Assembly (NCBI GenBank): GCA_965649825.1
Contig: OZ287705.1
Span: 372,001-436,000, forward strand
DNA from: Penicillus capitatus
Lineage: Eukaryota > Chlorophyta
Length of the DNA stretch: 64,000 nt
Reading direction: 5' to 3'
The translations under genes and the position numbers were made by a program. Below the pieces are notes generated by a model. That model was given only the letters and a program-made list of their open reading frames with translations, did no database searches and was not told the DNA's origin. Every line of letters starts with the position of its first letter. Within the stretch, counting starts at the first letter, position 1. Positions 10,543 to 23,258 of this stretch are shown here, in pieces.

Positions 10543-13281
10543 GTTCTGCCGTGAACCGAAGAGCAGTGTAAAACACAACGCGACGAAATTTCGCAAAAGC
10601 AAGGTGACAGCACGTCTGGGCTAACAACGTCCACAAGTTTGCGTGCACCCGAAGCTTCGGCGTCGATCTCTCGGATCAAATGAATCTGAAAGTCCTTACT
10701 TACCCCTTTTCAATTTGGATCGCACACCGTCTTCTGCAAGCTTTTTGACGGACTGACCGCTCAAAGTGGGCGGGCAAGCATGTTGATAAGAAAACAAGTG
10801 GCATGGCGATTCTGACAAACATGCAACTGACATCCTCAGTGCGAGATGGGCCCTTCGCTCTCCAACTGCATGTTGTCTTCTTATCTGAGTTCTTGTTGTC
10901 TGTCGTCGTCTGAGCATGAGGAAGTAAACATTCATTTTTGCTGTCTAATGGGACGCCGTTTTGTTGGAAGTTCTTCAAAGTTGTGACCGGCTGCTAATGA
11001 AAGCATGGGTAAGAAGGGTCAGTCATTTGTTCCATTCTCATCAGAAAGATATCTCAATCATATCTGTTCGACCGTAACTCTCCTGTCACCTCAAAGTGTC
11101 ATTCTTTCACACCCGGTACCCACCTCAGGCAAAAACGAAATGTGTTATGCTGCTAGAGATAGCGGTGTAAAGCATCGAAGGGCACGCTCCAATTTTCGCT
11201 GACGTTAAAGACAAAGAAAAAAAATGATGGTGCTGTCGCCCAAATGTCGAGTGTATAGACGAACTTGGGTAAAACAAACGGTGGTTTTAAAGATGATGGT
11301 TTTTGCTCGAAGACCCGGTCTCTATATCCCCATTTCATGATTCATGCTTCATGTCATGCTGACGTCACGACCGACATCATGGGACGTCCTGTCGGCTTGA
11401 ATGTCTTCCTCTCCTTCACCTTCGTCTTCGTGACAGTGTTAAAGGAATCACTCTGTGAAGACCGTTTTTCGAAGACAGTCGACAAGCGGTCAAGACAAAG
11501 AACCGACCGAAGGAGCACAGCGTTCTTACTTTGAACGTCTGCCTGACGTCCGAGTCTGGTCCGGATGGCGAGTCGCGCAGGGAAACTCCATCGGCAATGC
11601 GTAGTTACATAGCTAGACGAAACGACAGAACAGTTCTCACGTTAAATACCTCGGACCATGGAACGTCACACCATTACGTAATCCTCTCGTCTTCTTTACG
11701 CCAAGGGTTCAGCCACTGAATTATATGCTGGCGTGGCGCGGAAGAAAGTGTTCCTGTTGAAGAGGAGATCGGCGAAGATGCTTGATCGTGGAGGTTAGCG
11801 ATTCTCATTCCTTTGACTATTTATCCGAGCAGGATCACAAATCTCGATCGCTTGATGGGCCTCCCATCGCCGCGCGAACGGTTTGCACGCTGCAGCGACC
11901 TCTCGCCAGATGGCCCGAGGCGGAGACAGAGGCACTCTTCACACTTACAAAAACAACGTTCTGTGAATCTGGAAGACGATGAAGAGAACAAACATCTCGT
12001 GCTATTGATATGCTTTGTTACACAAAACGGAATGCGAGTTCTACAATAAGTCGTTTGATTCCAAATACCCCCTTCTATAATGTTTGTCTGCGTGATGTCA
12101 TGCTTTACGTCATGATGTCGTCATGCCTCTCGTAATGATGTGATGTTCAGCATCTGTTCTGCCCTTCACCTTCGCGAAAACACTCTCTCGATTATGGAGA
12201 GTTCCATGAAAGGCTAACTACCTCAACATCTGTCTTCTACATTAGAAAACGGTCACGCTTCGAATCCGATCTCATCCTCTCTGCACGCCACGTTCCGTTG
12301 ATGTGATTCTTCAGAGGACAGGTATCCGAAGAGCTGCTACCGACGCCAAATTCTTCGATCGTGTGTGACACGCACGTCGCAGTCCGCATACTTTCCATCA
12401 GCGTCTGCCATCAAGTTGCCTTGACGTTGGGCACTCCAAACCACCAGCAAGCGGAAACTTGCGTCTCTTCCTGCATAGCAGCGCTCTCTATCGTCTGGAT
12501 GCTTCGCCGAATATCTCGGCTTCCAGTACACACGGACGGCGTCATTCCCTTCGTAACGTGGAGGACGCAGTGTACTCTTTAGGTGACGGAAGCGCTCAGA
12601 CTGATGCGTTTTCTCTGTCGAAAGACGCGTCTGTGTTAAGCGCTCACTGCCACGAATCTCACCTGCTTTCTCTCCGTGTCAGAATAGCAGCCGAATGACT
12701 ATGACTCTTAAGTACTACGGACGTTCCTTTCTGCAGATTCCATCTCTCTATCCCAACTGAAAATGTCACTCTTCCTAACAAACGAAACACTGGTCTTACA
12801 TAATGTCAGCCAATAATCTGAACTTAGTTTAAACAGATGGGATTACGCAAAGCTAGTCAGAGTTATGAGTAGTTATCAACAGCGCAAATTTATAAAATCT
12901 GCACAAAAAACGCACCCACACATCTTCTGATGTTGGGAGAACTTGTTGCATAAACTGCAATCAGTCACGACGTTATCAACAGTCTCAGCCCATAAAGATA
13001 TCGACGGCGAAAAAGGTGGACAGACAACAGAGCTCGCGTCACCAAGAGGTGCTGTTCTGAAAGCCACCTAATCAACTGCCGATTTCGATCCCTCGGCGCA
13101 TTCCTCTTGAAATGAAAACAAAAAAATGCGAAACGTTCATCATCTGCATTTCTTTCCGATGGACAGCCGCCAGATCTCTGCCGGTGTGACCAGATCCATT
13201 CACTCTGCATAAGACGCTCTCGACAGCGGAAACACATAAGCTAGGGACAAATGGATCCATCACACCACTGAACTGTGCGAT
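10543..13281. repeat. Spacer in tandem-unit region
   Basis: No gene supported. The part from about 12220 to 12870 is a copy of the recurring block at 8030-8500 and 60000-60640. The ATGTCATG/CGTCATGA-rich stretch near 12090-12150 is simple in sequence. Short frames near 11005-11980 lack homologues in the window. Confidence 0.45.
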
Positions 13282-14080
13282 TCAGGCGTTCACATCATGG
13301 TCGTCCTGGTTCTCAAACATCCTCACAAAACGGTGAAAGCGCAAACGGCTTTGAGGATGTATGATTTTGCAATAGAGCGGTCGATAAAGATCCACCTCAC
13401 GACGAAACGGGGAACTCACAGCAAGGCGGATGCGTATCATTAGGTTTACATACTTGACGTTCACCAGTCCAAAGTAAGGTGAAATGACGTTCAATCTGAT
13501 CGACTTGAATGAGGAGGGTCTCAACAATGCCAGGATCTCTGTGACCCCATCTTTGTTGGTCTGTTTCATCTCGATTTCTACGTAGTCTTCGTCTGGTGGC
13601 TTGACGCTGCAGCTGACGACTCTATCGATGACGAATGACGATGCCCTGTCAAGAGTGATGTGAAAACGAAGACGGTTCTCCTGTCTTAAGCGGAAGATGT
13701 AGATTGGGTGCTCTTTCAAGAAGTCGTCGAAGAAGCGCAGGACTTCTTGTGTGTCTTTGAGATGAAACGCTTTCGAAGGGTGGTTCGATTTCAGAAAGCA
13801 CTCGACTTTCATCTCCATCGAAACATCGTTGTCGAAAGCCAGCCGCCAAGCCCACTCTTCGGGAAAGACGTTGTTTGCGGAAGGAGACAGGTCAGTAAAC
13901 ACCTTCTGCGCAAAAAACGGGTCGGAGAAGGGTTAATGCGGTGGGCCGACGTACATTCCGGGGCGCGCGGGTTTTCTTTGAAGCGCCGGTTGTGGGCGGA
14001 AGAAGACGTTCCTGACTGCCTGCCTTTTTCTTCTCTGCGACAGTTTGATGTATGCACCTTTCCACGGAGATGTTGTCCAT
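13282..14080 (-). CDS. Tail-domain-only protein S4
   Basis: Two exons, 14080-13955 and 13905-13282, with a 49-nt intron; 750 nt coding for 249 residues. The paralogue at 61027-61825 has almost the same layout (exons 123 and 627 nt, also 249 residues, also a 49-nt intron). The N-terminal exon is basic and low in complexity (MDNISVERCIH, then a KKK run). The second exon is a full tail domain: KEHPIYIFRL, VIDRVVSCSV, LLRPSSF, SPYFGL, KYVNLMIRIRL, YRPLYCKI. These are the positions shared with the pseudokinase tails. No kinase exon precedes it, so the domain stands alone. An octamer GTCACATC lies 110 bp upstream of the ATG. Confidence 0.85.
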
Positions 14081-14911
14081 TAGTGCTGTTCTTGTTTCAC
14101 GGCAAAAAACAGCGAGGCGGAATAAGGGAGGCGAAGCTGACGAGGATGTGTGCGAAATGTCCGTTTTCACGCGAGTTCTTAATGTAAACGTCACATCACT
14201 GACCGAGTGACAGCGTCTGGCGTGCTGACGTCGAGACGACAGATAATGAGTGTGTCCGTTCTGTCTTCTGAGAGTCACCGGGAGACTGTTGTCTGTGAAC
14301 AGTCATGCGTGCACGTCTCTGAATCTCAGCGCTTCTGCCTTCAGCGACGCGACGGCGTTACGACGCTATCTTCTGGTCCGTTAATATTGTCTCTTCATTT
14401 GTCGAAGCGACGTGCTCTGGGGCTTGGGAGTCATCGAATGACATCGAGTGGATTTGATCGGCAATCGAGCAGTCACATCACATGACAAGACAGACACGCC
14501 TTGGTCAAACGCACCAGACCTTTGCCGACTGCAATTCTTCGTTGCTGTTCCGCAGACGGTGTCCAGTTTGGCGTTAGAAATGTCGGATGGCAGATGATCG
14601 ACAATCTCATTTTCAGCAGTCAACAAATCAAACTTAAATGAAATAAAACAGCGATAGCGAGTACACAGTCATGATAGTGTTGACACTCAAGCTAATAGAT
14701 ACTTATGCCTTCTTAGGTTGCCCCACGAAAACTACTGGTCACAGTTTGCAGAAGTACTGACAAGACTTCCGTTATCTTGAATCGCAACACGTTGAAAAAA
14801 TCGCACATCCTCAGCACTACAAAATTCGCCATTCTCATTCCCACAGCCTCCGCTAGAGTCACACAGGCTTGGGTGACGACCAAGCAGTCAATAAAATGGC
14901 ATAAACGTCAA
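14081..14911. other. Intergenic between S4 and S2
   Basis: About 830 bases, no gene seen. Contains two GTCACATC octamers (14190 and 14472). The stretch from 14480 is similar to 62430-62800, in line with the segmental duplication. Confidence 0.5.
14190..14197 (+). promoter_or_regulatory. GTCACATC octamer upstream of S4
   Basis: Lies 110 bp upstream of the S4 start codon on the opposite strand. It is the counterpart of the site at 61980. Confidence 0.45.
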
Positions 14912-15702
14912 TCAGGCCGCATAGCGAATTGTCCTGCATTCGAGTTCCATTGCTTTGCGGTATTTACGCTTCTTTCGACCGAGCATACATCCTACGGCAC
15001 TTCGCAACGGCTGTGGCAGGCGAGCCTGTACACTTAATGCAACACGGCGACCAAACGGACATAACGTTGGCGTCAAGCGAGCGACCGTTCTCCAGCAGAG
15101 TCTGTAGCATAGCTCCACTTCACGATTCGATTCTGCCGGGACGACAGTGACGACCATATCAAAACTAAACGCGCTGTTCTTCAATCTTCTGTCGCTTAGT
15201 GACGCTCCGTTCTTCATTTTCAGCAGGGCTATCGGATCAACAACGGCACGCACGTTCGTTTCGATTGGCGATGTCTTGACGACATCGATGTCCAGCTCGG
15301 AACGATCTTCATTCAGCGGGTTGATGATTTGGACAGATGCGACATTGTCGAGGGGAAGCACCCCGTGGTTCGCACTCTCCAGAGTCATACGCAACAGAGA
15401 GGCTTCGTTTTCTCTTGAACTGAAAACGGGAGCTTCCGTTCCTTCGCAGAAAGAGAATGCGTCTCTTCCGCTTAGTGAAGGAGTCGTTCGTGGTGAGATG
15501 GACACATTTCCGAGGAGTGCGTCCTGCACGCGCAAACGGATGGCTTGTCTTAGGAGCAAGAGGGCAGCGTCGGTCGTGTTCGTTGCCCACTCGTCGATTC
15601 CGAAGACCATCTGCACACTGAAGCTCAAGCGAAGCTGGGATGAGGAAGGCTCACCAGCAACGCCTCAGAGTAATCCGATCCTCCTGGTCGTGCGCACGCC
15701 AT
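14912..15702 (-). CDS. Tail-domain-only protein S2
   Basis: The main exon 15634-14912 encodes the tail domain (PLDNVASVQIINP, VVDPIALL, AFSFDMVVTVV, VELCYRLCW, ending RTIRYAA). In this copy the codon matching the ATG of S1 and S3 is TTG, so the protein must begin elsewhere. An ATG at 15702 gives a 16-codon exon (15702-15655) that joins in frame across a 20-nt GTGAGC...CAG gap at 15635-15654, for 256 residues in all. If that tiny intron is not real, the first ATG lies a few codons inside the domain exon. Related to S1 and S3 but clearly more diverged; a decayed relative sits at 63.0-63.6 kb. Confidence 0.72.
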
Positions 15703-17352
15703 GAATCGTTGGACTTGTACTCGAGTCACTGCGGTTGTTACAAGCTCGGTTTCGTCGAATATAGTTTCAGAATGTTAGTTGCAACGCCAAAGGGAATTGA
15801 CAGACTGCGAGAACGCAGGATCGATCATCGATTATCATCTGCCGCGTGCTCTTGCTGACGTTGCATCATATGATGTTCATAGATTTCTCATTGTTCGCGT
15901 CGTCGCGCCTATGAAGCGGCAGACCACAATGCTATCGACGATATCTATCCTTCGCAGCAGTGTTTGAAAGTCGAAACGTTACGTCAGCAACATTGCACAT
16001 TCGTCCGTCGCTAAAGTACTGCCTGCTTTCGTTCTCATGATGCGAAAAGCTGGAGTTCGATGACAGAAGTCTGATGGAAATCTCAAGAGTCTGCCGTCCA
16101 CCAAGCTTTCATTTTCGTTTCGGAAGCTTCTTTCAAATCGGCCAACCTCTTCGCCCTTGAGCAGCTTATCAGCGACGCACGATAGCAAGATTCGAAAGGT
16201 GACGATGGTTCGACTCTATCTCGTTAAGGTGTTCTGCAGCAGCATCCGCCTGCGTCATGCGTCGAGATTCCACCGGTCTCGTCTCGGTGCATGACTGCTG
16301 GAGATCGGCAGTGCGCGCTGTAGGTAACGGAACCGCTCCGATGCGTCCACTATCGAAAGATGCGTCTACCTTGGGTGCACCTTGTCACGAACGCCGTGTG
16401 CTTTCGCCACATGTCTTCGCAGTTCTGCGGGAATAGAGTCATGCCGATGATGCACTCTGAAGCACCGCGGATGTCTCTTCCTGCAGATTCTGTCCCGATC
16501 GTCCATTTCATCTAAACTGTTTTCACGATTAAAACGCTGGTTTTACATGCTGTGAAGAAATAGTCCATTCAAGCTTTGTCTGTGATGTAGACGGCGAGGA
16601 GCCACGTTGGCCTCAGACAATTCTCAACAGCACAGCGCGATAAAAATCTTCGAAATGAATTACCCAGATCCTCAGGGCAATGCTAGATGCTGTCTACGAA
16701 AACTGCGACTGGCAACATCATTCGTCAACAGGTTAACCCCTCGAAATAACGACCGCAAAACTGGCTGGAACAGCAGAGTGCCCGTCTGAGGAAATGGTCT
16801 AAAAACATCGGATTCTCAGCCTGATTCGATTCTTCGATAAGACCCCAACTTGTGATAGAAAAGAATGAGAAGGATGTCGAATGGCCATCATCTGTGTTTC
16901 TTAGCGGAACCGGATCTCTGCCAGTGTCGCGAAATCCATTTTCTCTCAATAAGAGCTACCGCTACAAGAATCTTCGTAGAATAATAAAAAACGGACCAGT
17001 GAACTGTGCGTGATACAAAAGATCACATCACGCGGGTCTCGGTTTCCAAGCGCTTCAACAAAATCATGAAATTCAAGTCTAGTGATCGAAAGAGAGATAA
17101 TCATGCATTGCAGTGATAGCACGCAACCAAGGTGCTCAAGCCTTCCTGAATATCCCCTTCAACCCGTCCACTGGTTGTAGAATGCAGAAATAATAAACGA
17201 GACTCCCGTATCTTTGCAAACAGAATAAGAATACTGAAAAAAATCGCCCATGTTCAAAAACACGAAACATGAACATTCCCACGGAAGTCCTGCTACCGTA
17301 ACACAAGCTTGGGGCATAGGGACGCAAGTACTATAAATGAAATGTGTCTATA
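15703..17352. repeat. Spacer, tandem-unit copy
   Basis: No gene seen. Sequence 15725-15950 matches the regions upstream of S1 (10040-10210) and S3 (18436-18620). Sequence 15970-16320 matches 18630-18950. The block 16330-16640 is another copy of the recurring noncoding block. Confidence 0.5.
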
Positions 17353-18069
17353 TCAGGCTGCGTAGCGAATGGTCCCGCATTCGAGTTCACCTGCTCTGCG
17401 GGGTCCATGTTTCTTGCGACAGAAGACTCTAGCTGACGCAGTCCGCAATGGTTGTGGCAAACGGGCCTGTACATAAGAAGCCACACTGCGGCCAAACTGA
17501 CCGACCATCGGCGTCATGCGACCGACAGTTCTCCAGCTGAGTGTGTAGCACAGTTCAACCACTTGATCCGAATCTGCTGGGACGACACCGACGATCATGT
17601 CAAAACTGAACGCCCCCTTCTTCAACCTTCTGTTGCTTCCTGGAGCTCCATTTGCCATTCCCCTGATCGCGCTCGGATCCATGAAGGCGGAGATGCGCCA
17701 TTGGATTGGCGATGTCTTAACAACAGCGATTTTCAAGTCGTAACGATCGCCACTAAGCGAATTGACGATTCGAACGTACAAGACATTGTCCAGAGGAAGC
17801 GCCACGTGATTCGCGCTCTCGAGAAACAGACGAGCGACAACTGCCTCATTTTCTCGTGAACCGAAAACGGGACCTCCTTTGGTTGCGTTACGAAAACGAA
17901 AACCATCTTTCGCACAGAGCAAAAGAATCTTCTGCAGTGAAGAGGAAACATTTCCAATGCGCTTAACCTGAAGAGTCGAACAGACGGCCCGTCTTAGGAG
18001 AAAGAGGACAACGTCGGTCGGGTTCGTTGCGCGCTCGTCCACTCCGAAGACCTGAGCAATGAAGCTCAT
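17353..18069 (-). CDS. Tail-domain-only protein S3
   Basis: ATG 18069 opens 238 residues that align end to end with S1 without gaps (same length, same RTIRYAA-type ending). Conserved strands are PLDNVLYVRIV, FMDPSAIR, AFSFDMIVGVV and VELCYTLSW. The 20-nt GT-AG segment found 5' of S1 and S2 is present here too (18076-18095), but the start codon of the short upstream exon is replaced, leaving an ATG at its ninth codon. The gene is part of a tandem unit with S1 and S2. No signal peptide or membrane span. Confidence 0.8.
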   Translation of the reverse strand: MSFIAQVFGVDERATNPTDVVLFLLRRAVCSTLQVKRIGNVSSSLQKILLLCAKDGFRFRNATKGGPVFGSRENEAVVARLFLESANHVALPLDNVLYVRIVNSLSGDRYDLKIAVVKTSPIQWRISAFMDPSAIRGMANGAPGSNRRLKKGAFSFDMIVGVVPADSDQVVELCYTLSWRTVGRMTPMVGQFGRSVASYVQARLPQPLRTASARVFCRKKHGPRRAGELECGTIRYAA

Positions 18070-18143
18070 GCGAAGCTGCGAAGCGGAATGCTTACCGGCG
18101 ACGGCACAGTGTTCTCCATTTCTCTTTGTCGCGCGGAGGCGCC

Positions 18144-20032
18144 GCGTTTGAAACGAAAACAGCGGAAGACTTTAAAGTATTCGAAGCAAGGTTTGGAATG
18201 GTTCGAAGCGCTGATTAAGTATGCGCATGATGAAAAGACTTTCTAGGCAAATGAGTCAGCTCGTTGCAGAGCCAGAGAAATAGACCCCGTCACAGAACAG
18301 AAACGCCTCTGACGTGACAACAAGCGTCTCAACACAAACGCGCCCCTTCAAGAACGAGACAGTCACATCGCCAATGCAAATCTTGGCGACACTCTTGCTG
18401 CTGCGCGCTCCATGAATCGTCAGACTTGTACCGTCACGGCGACTGTTACAAGTTGAGGTTATGGTCGAATGACTTCAGAAAAGTTAAACGTAAGGGAATG
18501 TGGACGGATTGGATTTGGGGATGCAAGAACATCTGCTCTTGTACGCCGCGACGCTGATGCTGACGTGACGTTGAATTATCTGACGTATGCAGGCTGATAT
18601 GCTCATTGTTTTTTTGTCTTGATGCGCGTGGACCGACATTCGCTAAAGTACTGTCTGCATGCGCTCTGTCATGAGGAGCAAAGCTGAAGGAAGCCTCAAA
18701 AGTCTGCTGTCCACTGAGTTAGCCCTTTCTTCTCGCGAGCTTCTTTCAAGTCGGCCAAGCCCGCTTCGCCATTGATCCCATCAATGACGCACGTCGGCAC
18801 GGATCGATCTGAAACGTAATGATGATTCGACTCTCTCTTTCATCAGGTGTTCTGCAGAGGCATCCACGTACGTCATGCATTGAGCTTTCGCCTTGTCTCG
18901 TGTCGGTGAATGGCCGCTGGAGAACGGGAGTGGCGCGTTTAGAGCCTGTCTTTGTACGTGCACTTCATTCAAGCCTATCTATCGGACACGACAAAGGTCC
19001 ATTCGTGCAGCCGTGATTGTCAAAGTAACGGCGATACAGAGTATGTAGTGCGATTCAGAGAGATGCCCTTTGCAGTGTGGTGCAGCGAGGCAAGAATTCC
19101 GACGACGCTTCCATTTCCTGCCACATCCATCTTGTCCAGACATCGTACTGAGTCACGGTCGGCGTCCTGTACGATGTAACGTATGAGCAAGGAGCCTGTA
19201 ACCGAGCTGTCCCGCAGACTTCATAGACGTGACGGACAACGTTCAGGCCACGTCGACAGACAGGCCACCACGTGTCCGACAATCTTCGCGATGTCGATAA
19301 ACGTCACATTCGCTTCGTCGAAATGATGAGATCCCTCGATGTTCCAAGAACGCGATCGGTCGATCGCCTCGTCACGAACCGATTCGGCGATAGTTCTATT
19401 TCGACATCGCCGAAGACGCAACGATGCGTCATGGCGAAACCAGAAGGACAGCGATGCTGTGCATCTCTGAAGGTATCCATCCATGTTCTGTACCTGCTGC
19501 CTGCTAGATGACGTCATCCATGGTTCAGCCACTGACCGACGCACATTTCTTCACGTCTCCATACGGACGTTAAGCACATCTAGATCCCCTTGCCTAAAGA
19601 TAGACAGCACACCGTGTGCATACACGTTTCGTCGTCGGTAAAGACAAGCGCCACGAACACGTGTCCACACTTCGTATGACGAGAGGTCCGCCGCGGACGT
19701 AGCTTCTTCGATGGGCTCCATTGACAGCACAGCAACGACCGTTGGATTCGTTCCATACCATTTACTCGTAGGTTGCCCTTTCAAGCCAAGCGTTTTTTCC
19801 ATAGAGCCGAACGAAACGTCGTGCGCACGGCACACCGCTTATTGTCTTGCTTTTTGTTTAAGCCCTGCGACCCGCATCGAATTCTATTACGCGCCGTCAT
19901 TGTTTGCACCGCGTCACCGTGCTGTCTTCGTTCACTTCGTCGTCGAAGCTGCTGAAACCTTTGGCAACACCGTTTGACACGCGAGGCCTCGTTTCTGATA
20001 GCCAGACAGGCCATTCGATTTAGAAGTGGGCC
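18144..20032. other. Long intergenic stretch
   Basis: No gene supported. The first 800 bases repeat sequence found upstream of S1 and S2. A GTCACATC octamer lies at 18362. From about 19000 to 20030 the sequence is unique in the window, with only short unconserved frames on both strands. Confidence 0.45.
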
Positions 20033-22314
20033 ATGGATTTTGGCATGATGTATGGCGGAAGCTTACTTCTCGACGAAGAGCTTTCCGCGAGAGACCCAGC
20101 GACGAGAGAGCCGATGGACTGGTATCATATGGAAGGGGATTCGTGGGACGTCTATCGACAGCCACGGCGTGAAATCTCAGAAGCTACGTGCTACGTCAGC
20201 GCCAGCTCGCACTTCAGTACGACGTCGCCTGAGCTGAGAGGGCGGAGTCATGTGTATTCTCTAGCTGATGCAGGATCTTCTCAGACGGCGGCAGAGACGT
20301 CTCAAAACACAGAGGTCGGTATCGATCGTGAACAAGTGCGTCAGTCCATCATGGCTGCCGCAATCGATGTCTGGATGGCATGCGTACGCAGAGTGATGAA
20401 CCGGACGGCGAAACGTTGAGCAATGGCGCTGGCGTTAGCCATCCGCCGCCGCTCCGGAGAGCACTATCCTCGAGCGAAATCATGCCAAGTCCCTTCTTAA
20501 TGGAAGCAGCAATACAAGCCGGCCAGGTCTTTGCAAACAGGTCCGTCCGTCTGTCGTTCGCATCTATCTCATTGGCGATTCACCGTGCTGTTGTGACAGG
20601 TACTGGATTGAGCAAGGACTTTTTCCAGAAGAGAATCCAAACATCAGATTCGCGATCGACATGTCGACGAAGAAGCGCGTCTGTCTCAAATTCTTCCCGA
20701 ATGCCGTACGCGAATTCGAAAACACCATCCGAATGCATCGCATTCTGAACGAGAGTCCACATATCTGCAAGTTGGACCGGCTATCTCCAAGAGAACATCG
20801 CTGAACAGTGGCGTAGGTTGTTAGCCAGTATCAAGGAACGTGGCTTCCCGCCATGCCTCGTGTACGAGAGAGGCGATTACACCCTTGCCGAGCGATTCGT
20901 CAAAGATCCGCCGTCTATGATCCGCCGACAGGCCGTTCTTCATTCGGTACGCCGAACAGAGCTCTCGGCAGGGGGCAAGCATTTTTCGTTCTGTAGATTC
21001 TCGAGGCACTAGAGAACATCCATGGGCACGACGTGACGCACGGGCGCTTGGAGCCGGAGAAGATTATGTGGTTTTCGGCTGACTCGACCTGGAAGCTCAT
21101 CGATCTGACATGCGCCTCCGGTGTCGATGACTGGACATTGGTCAGTGATGTGACAAGTAAGTATGCGGCGCCGGAAGTGCAATTCGCTGATCAACATAGA
21201 CGTCAACGGATGCTCATGGAACCGGCGGCCGATGTGTGGTCGTTCGGCGTCATCGCGCTCGAAACACTAACAGGTCTGCCTTTCGCGATCGGCGGGAAGA
21301 AGAGTGATCGATGTGGATCAGGGAGGACGTTTGTCGATGGAGAGAGCGTGCGGAAAAGCGTCGCCAACTTCATCTGGGCTTCGGATTCGGAAGCTGGCGA
21401 GTACGAGCACAGATGGCTGTATGCCGATCCCGGCGGGCGACGTTCTGGCAGCGATGAGCAGCGGTACCGTCGCTTTCTGCGGAAGCTGCTCTGCAAGAAC
21501 CCGAAGGATAGAGTCACGGCATCTGATGCACTCGGAGACATTCTGTTCCGCAACGTCGAAGTCGCGTGGCAACGCAGCTACGCCTTAGTCCAGGTGCGTC
21601 TTCGTCTCACTCTTATCTCACTCTTTTGATCACGCTTCCTTGCAGAGCTCACACAATGCACTTCAGACGGATCCCTTTCTCCGGGCGTTGATCGGCGCTC
21701 AGCTGCGGGTCGAGACGAAGGTGGAGGTCTTCTCTGGCAAGGATCCGTCCGACGTGTCGTTCTACTCGAGAGAAGGCAACCATGCCTACACAGATGACGA
21801 CGAAGAACTGGAGGACAGGACGATTTACGTGCTGCGATACGGAGAGCGCTTTCGTTTGCGTCTGACGATCTCCTATGCCGAAGGCTGTCAGCTTCCGATC
21901 CGGGAAATCGAATCCATCGTCCTGAAGACGCGCAAGGGCACGATCGTTGATCTACCGTATCGCATCGAGAACAGTAGGGACAGTATGAAGTTCGACATCG
22001 CTGTCGAGGTGGATCCGACGATCGGCAACTTGAGAGAACAGTTTGCGATCTGTCCGCTCTGCGGAACGGTCGATGAACGCTACCGAAAGGCGACGGTGCA
22101 GCTGAGGTTTCCTGTGGGAGACGATCCCGCTTCGGCGCTGGTCAAGAACTGTGAGATCTATTTTCTGATCGTCCGATCTGGCAGAAAACTGCGCCGTTAT
22201 CGATTGGCGCGATCGATCCGACAGCGATGGTCACGGCTGCCGAAACCCGCCAAACAGACGATCCGTATGATCTATCACGGCGTCTCCAGAGCGGTCGAGT
22301 GTGTTCTGCCATAA
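20033..22314 (+). CDS. Pseudokinase with tail domain, copy 3
   Basis: Seven exons: 20033-20314, 20392-20540, 20600-20770, 20817-20946, 20997-21273, 21322-21593 and 21646-22314, for 649 residues in frame. The first intron (77 nt) is the least certain; the rest are 46-59 nt. The leader to residue 144 is hydrophilic and unique. Beta-3 Lys174 is in RVCLKFF. The catalytic loop is VTHGRLEPEKIMW, with Gly and Arg where an active kinase has Arg and Asp. The DFG site is WKLIDLT, keeping the aspartate (residue 280) but not the glycine. YAAPE, DVWSFG and NPKDRVTA follow. Residues 428-649 are the tail domain, with EDRTIYVLRYG, IESIVLK, EVDPTIG and ERYRKATVQL. It is one of two copies that keep an acidic residue at a metal-binding position. 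Confidence 0.9.
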
Positions 22315-23258
22315 AGCACAAACGTAGCGGGATAGTGAACAATGAATGCTTGGGTGGGCAATTCTCTTTGGTCTGTGTCGTGGTAGCTCATGAAAATGAC
22401 AAATGAAGAAGAGGCAAGCGTGAAGCAATTTTTATCTCTAGGAAGGAATTCTTCCATACCTTTCCCATACCATCGTCTTGATGTATATCACACATTTGAT
22501 TCACTCCAGCATCCCGTCTGAAGAACAGAACCAATCACATCTGTCACATCTCAAACGCTGATGGTCGACTCTGAGATTCTCATTGTAAAAGAAAGACGTA
22601 TTTTCTGCTGTTCATTGCATTGGAACGCGAACGAAGTCGCCTGGACGGAGCGATAAGCACTTGGGCAGTTCTGTCCTGAGCATTGAATGTGTAAGGTGCT
22701 TGTTTGTGCGTTCGATGTGATGTCCTGTCACGGTAGCCATCTTAAAATGACAGATCTTTCAGTCATCTGCGTTTGATTTCGAAGAATGGCGAAGTTTAGA
22801 AACAAACGCAGTCGCGCACGTTCTGCCGACGTCACATCGTTCGCATCGCTGCATGACGTACTTAAGGAGGTGGTGAACAGAGCGCGCTGGCCGATGCCGC
22901 GCTTCCTGTCCAGGTCGACAGCGGAATGCGAAGCGGCGAAGAACGCAGTATGGCTGACAGTCATCTCACCAGCGGTGGCGAAGCTTCCGACGCTGATCGT
23001 TTCATCGCCGTTGCTCAGAAATCAAAGTTTACGATTGGTCTGAAATCTTGCGCGCGAAATCGATCGGAAACGCAGAACCGCGCGTAAATCCTCATCGGCT
23101 TCCATCCATCTATAGCGCTGCTCCCTGACCGTCTCCTTATTTTCACGACCGCCCGGAACCGCATACCCTTTATCCTTCTCTTCTCCTATCTCCTTAGCCT
23201 GTTTAAGTGTTTTTTTAACGTTCGCCGCTCTCAACCCGTAACGGACGAGTGAAACCAG
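22315..23258. other. Intergenic upstream of the beta-helix gene
   Basis: About 940 bases, no gene seen. Contains GTCACATC at 22543 and 22832. Probably holds the promoter and 5' leader of the plus-strand gene that starts at 23259. Confidence 0.45.

Larger units (their letters stand above)
3760..15700. repeat. Segmental duplication, left copy
   Basis: Same order and orientation as 55120-63590: divergent spacer, pseudokinase (copy 2), recurring block, S4, S2. It differs by an extra unit at about 8500-12200 that carries S1. The right copy instead has a unique 460-bp stretch after the pseudokinase, and its S2 counterpart is a pseudogene. Confidence 0.8.
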
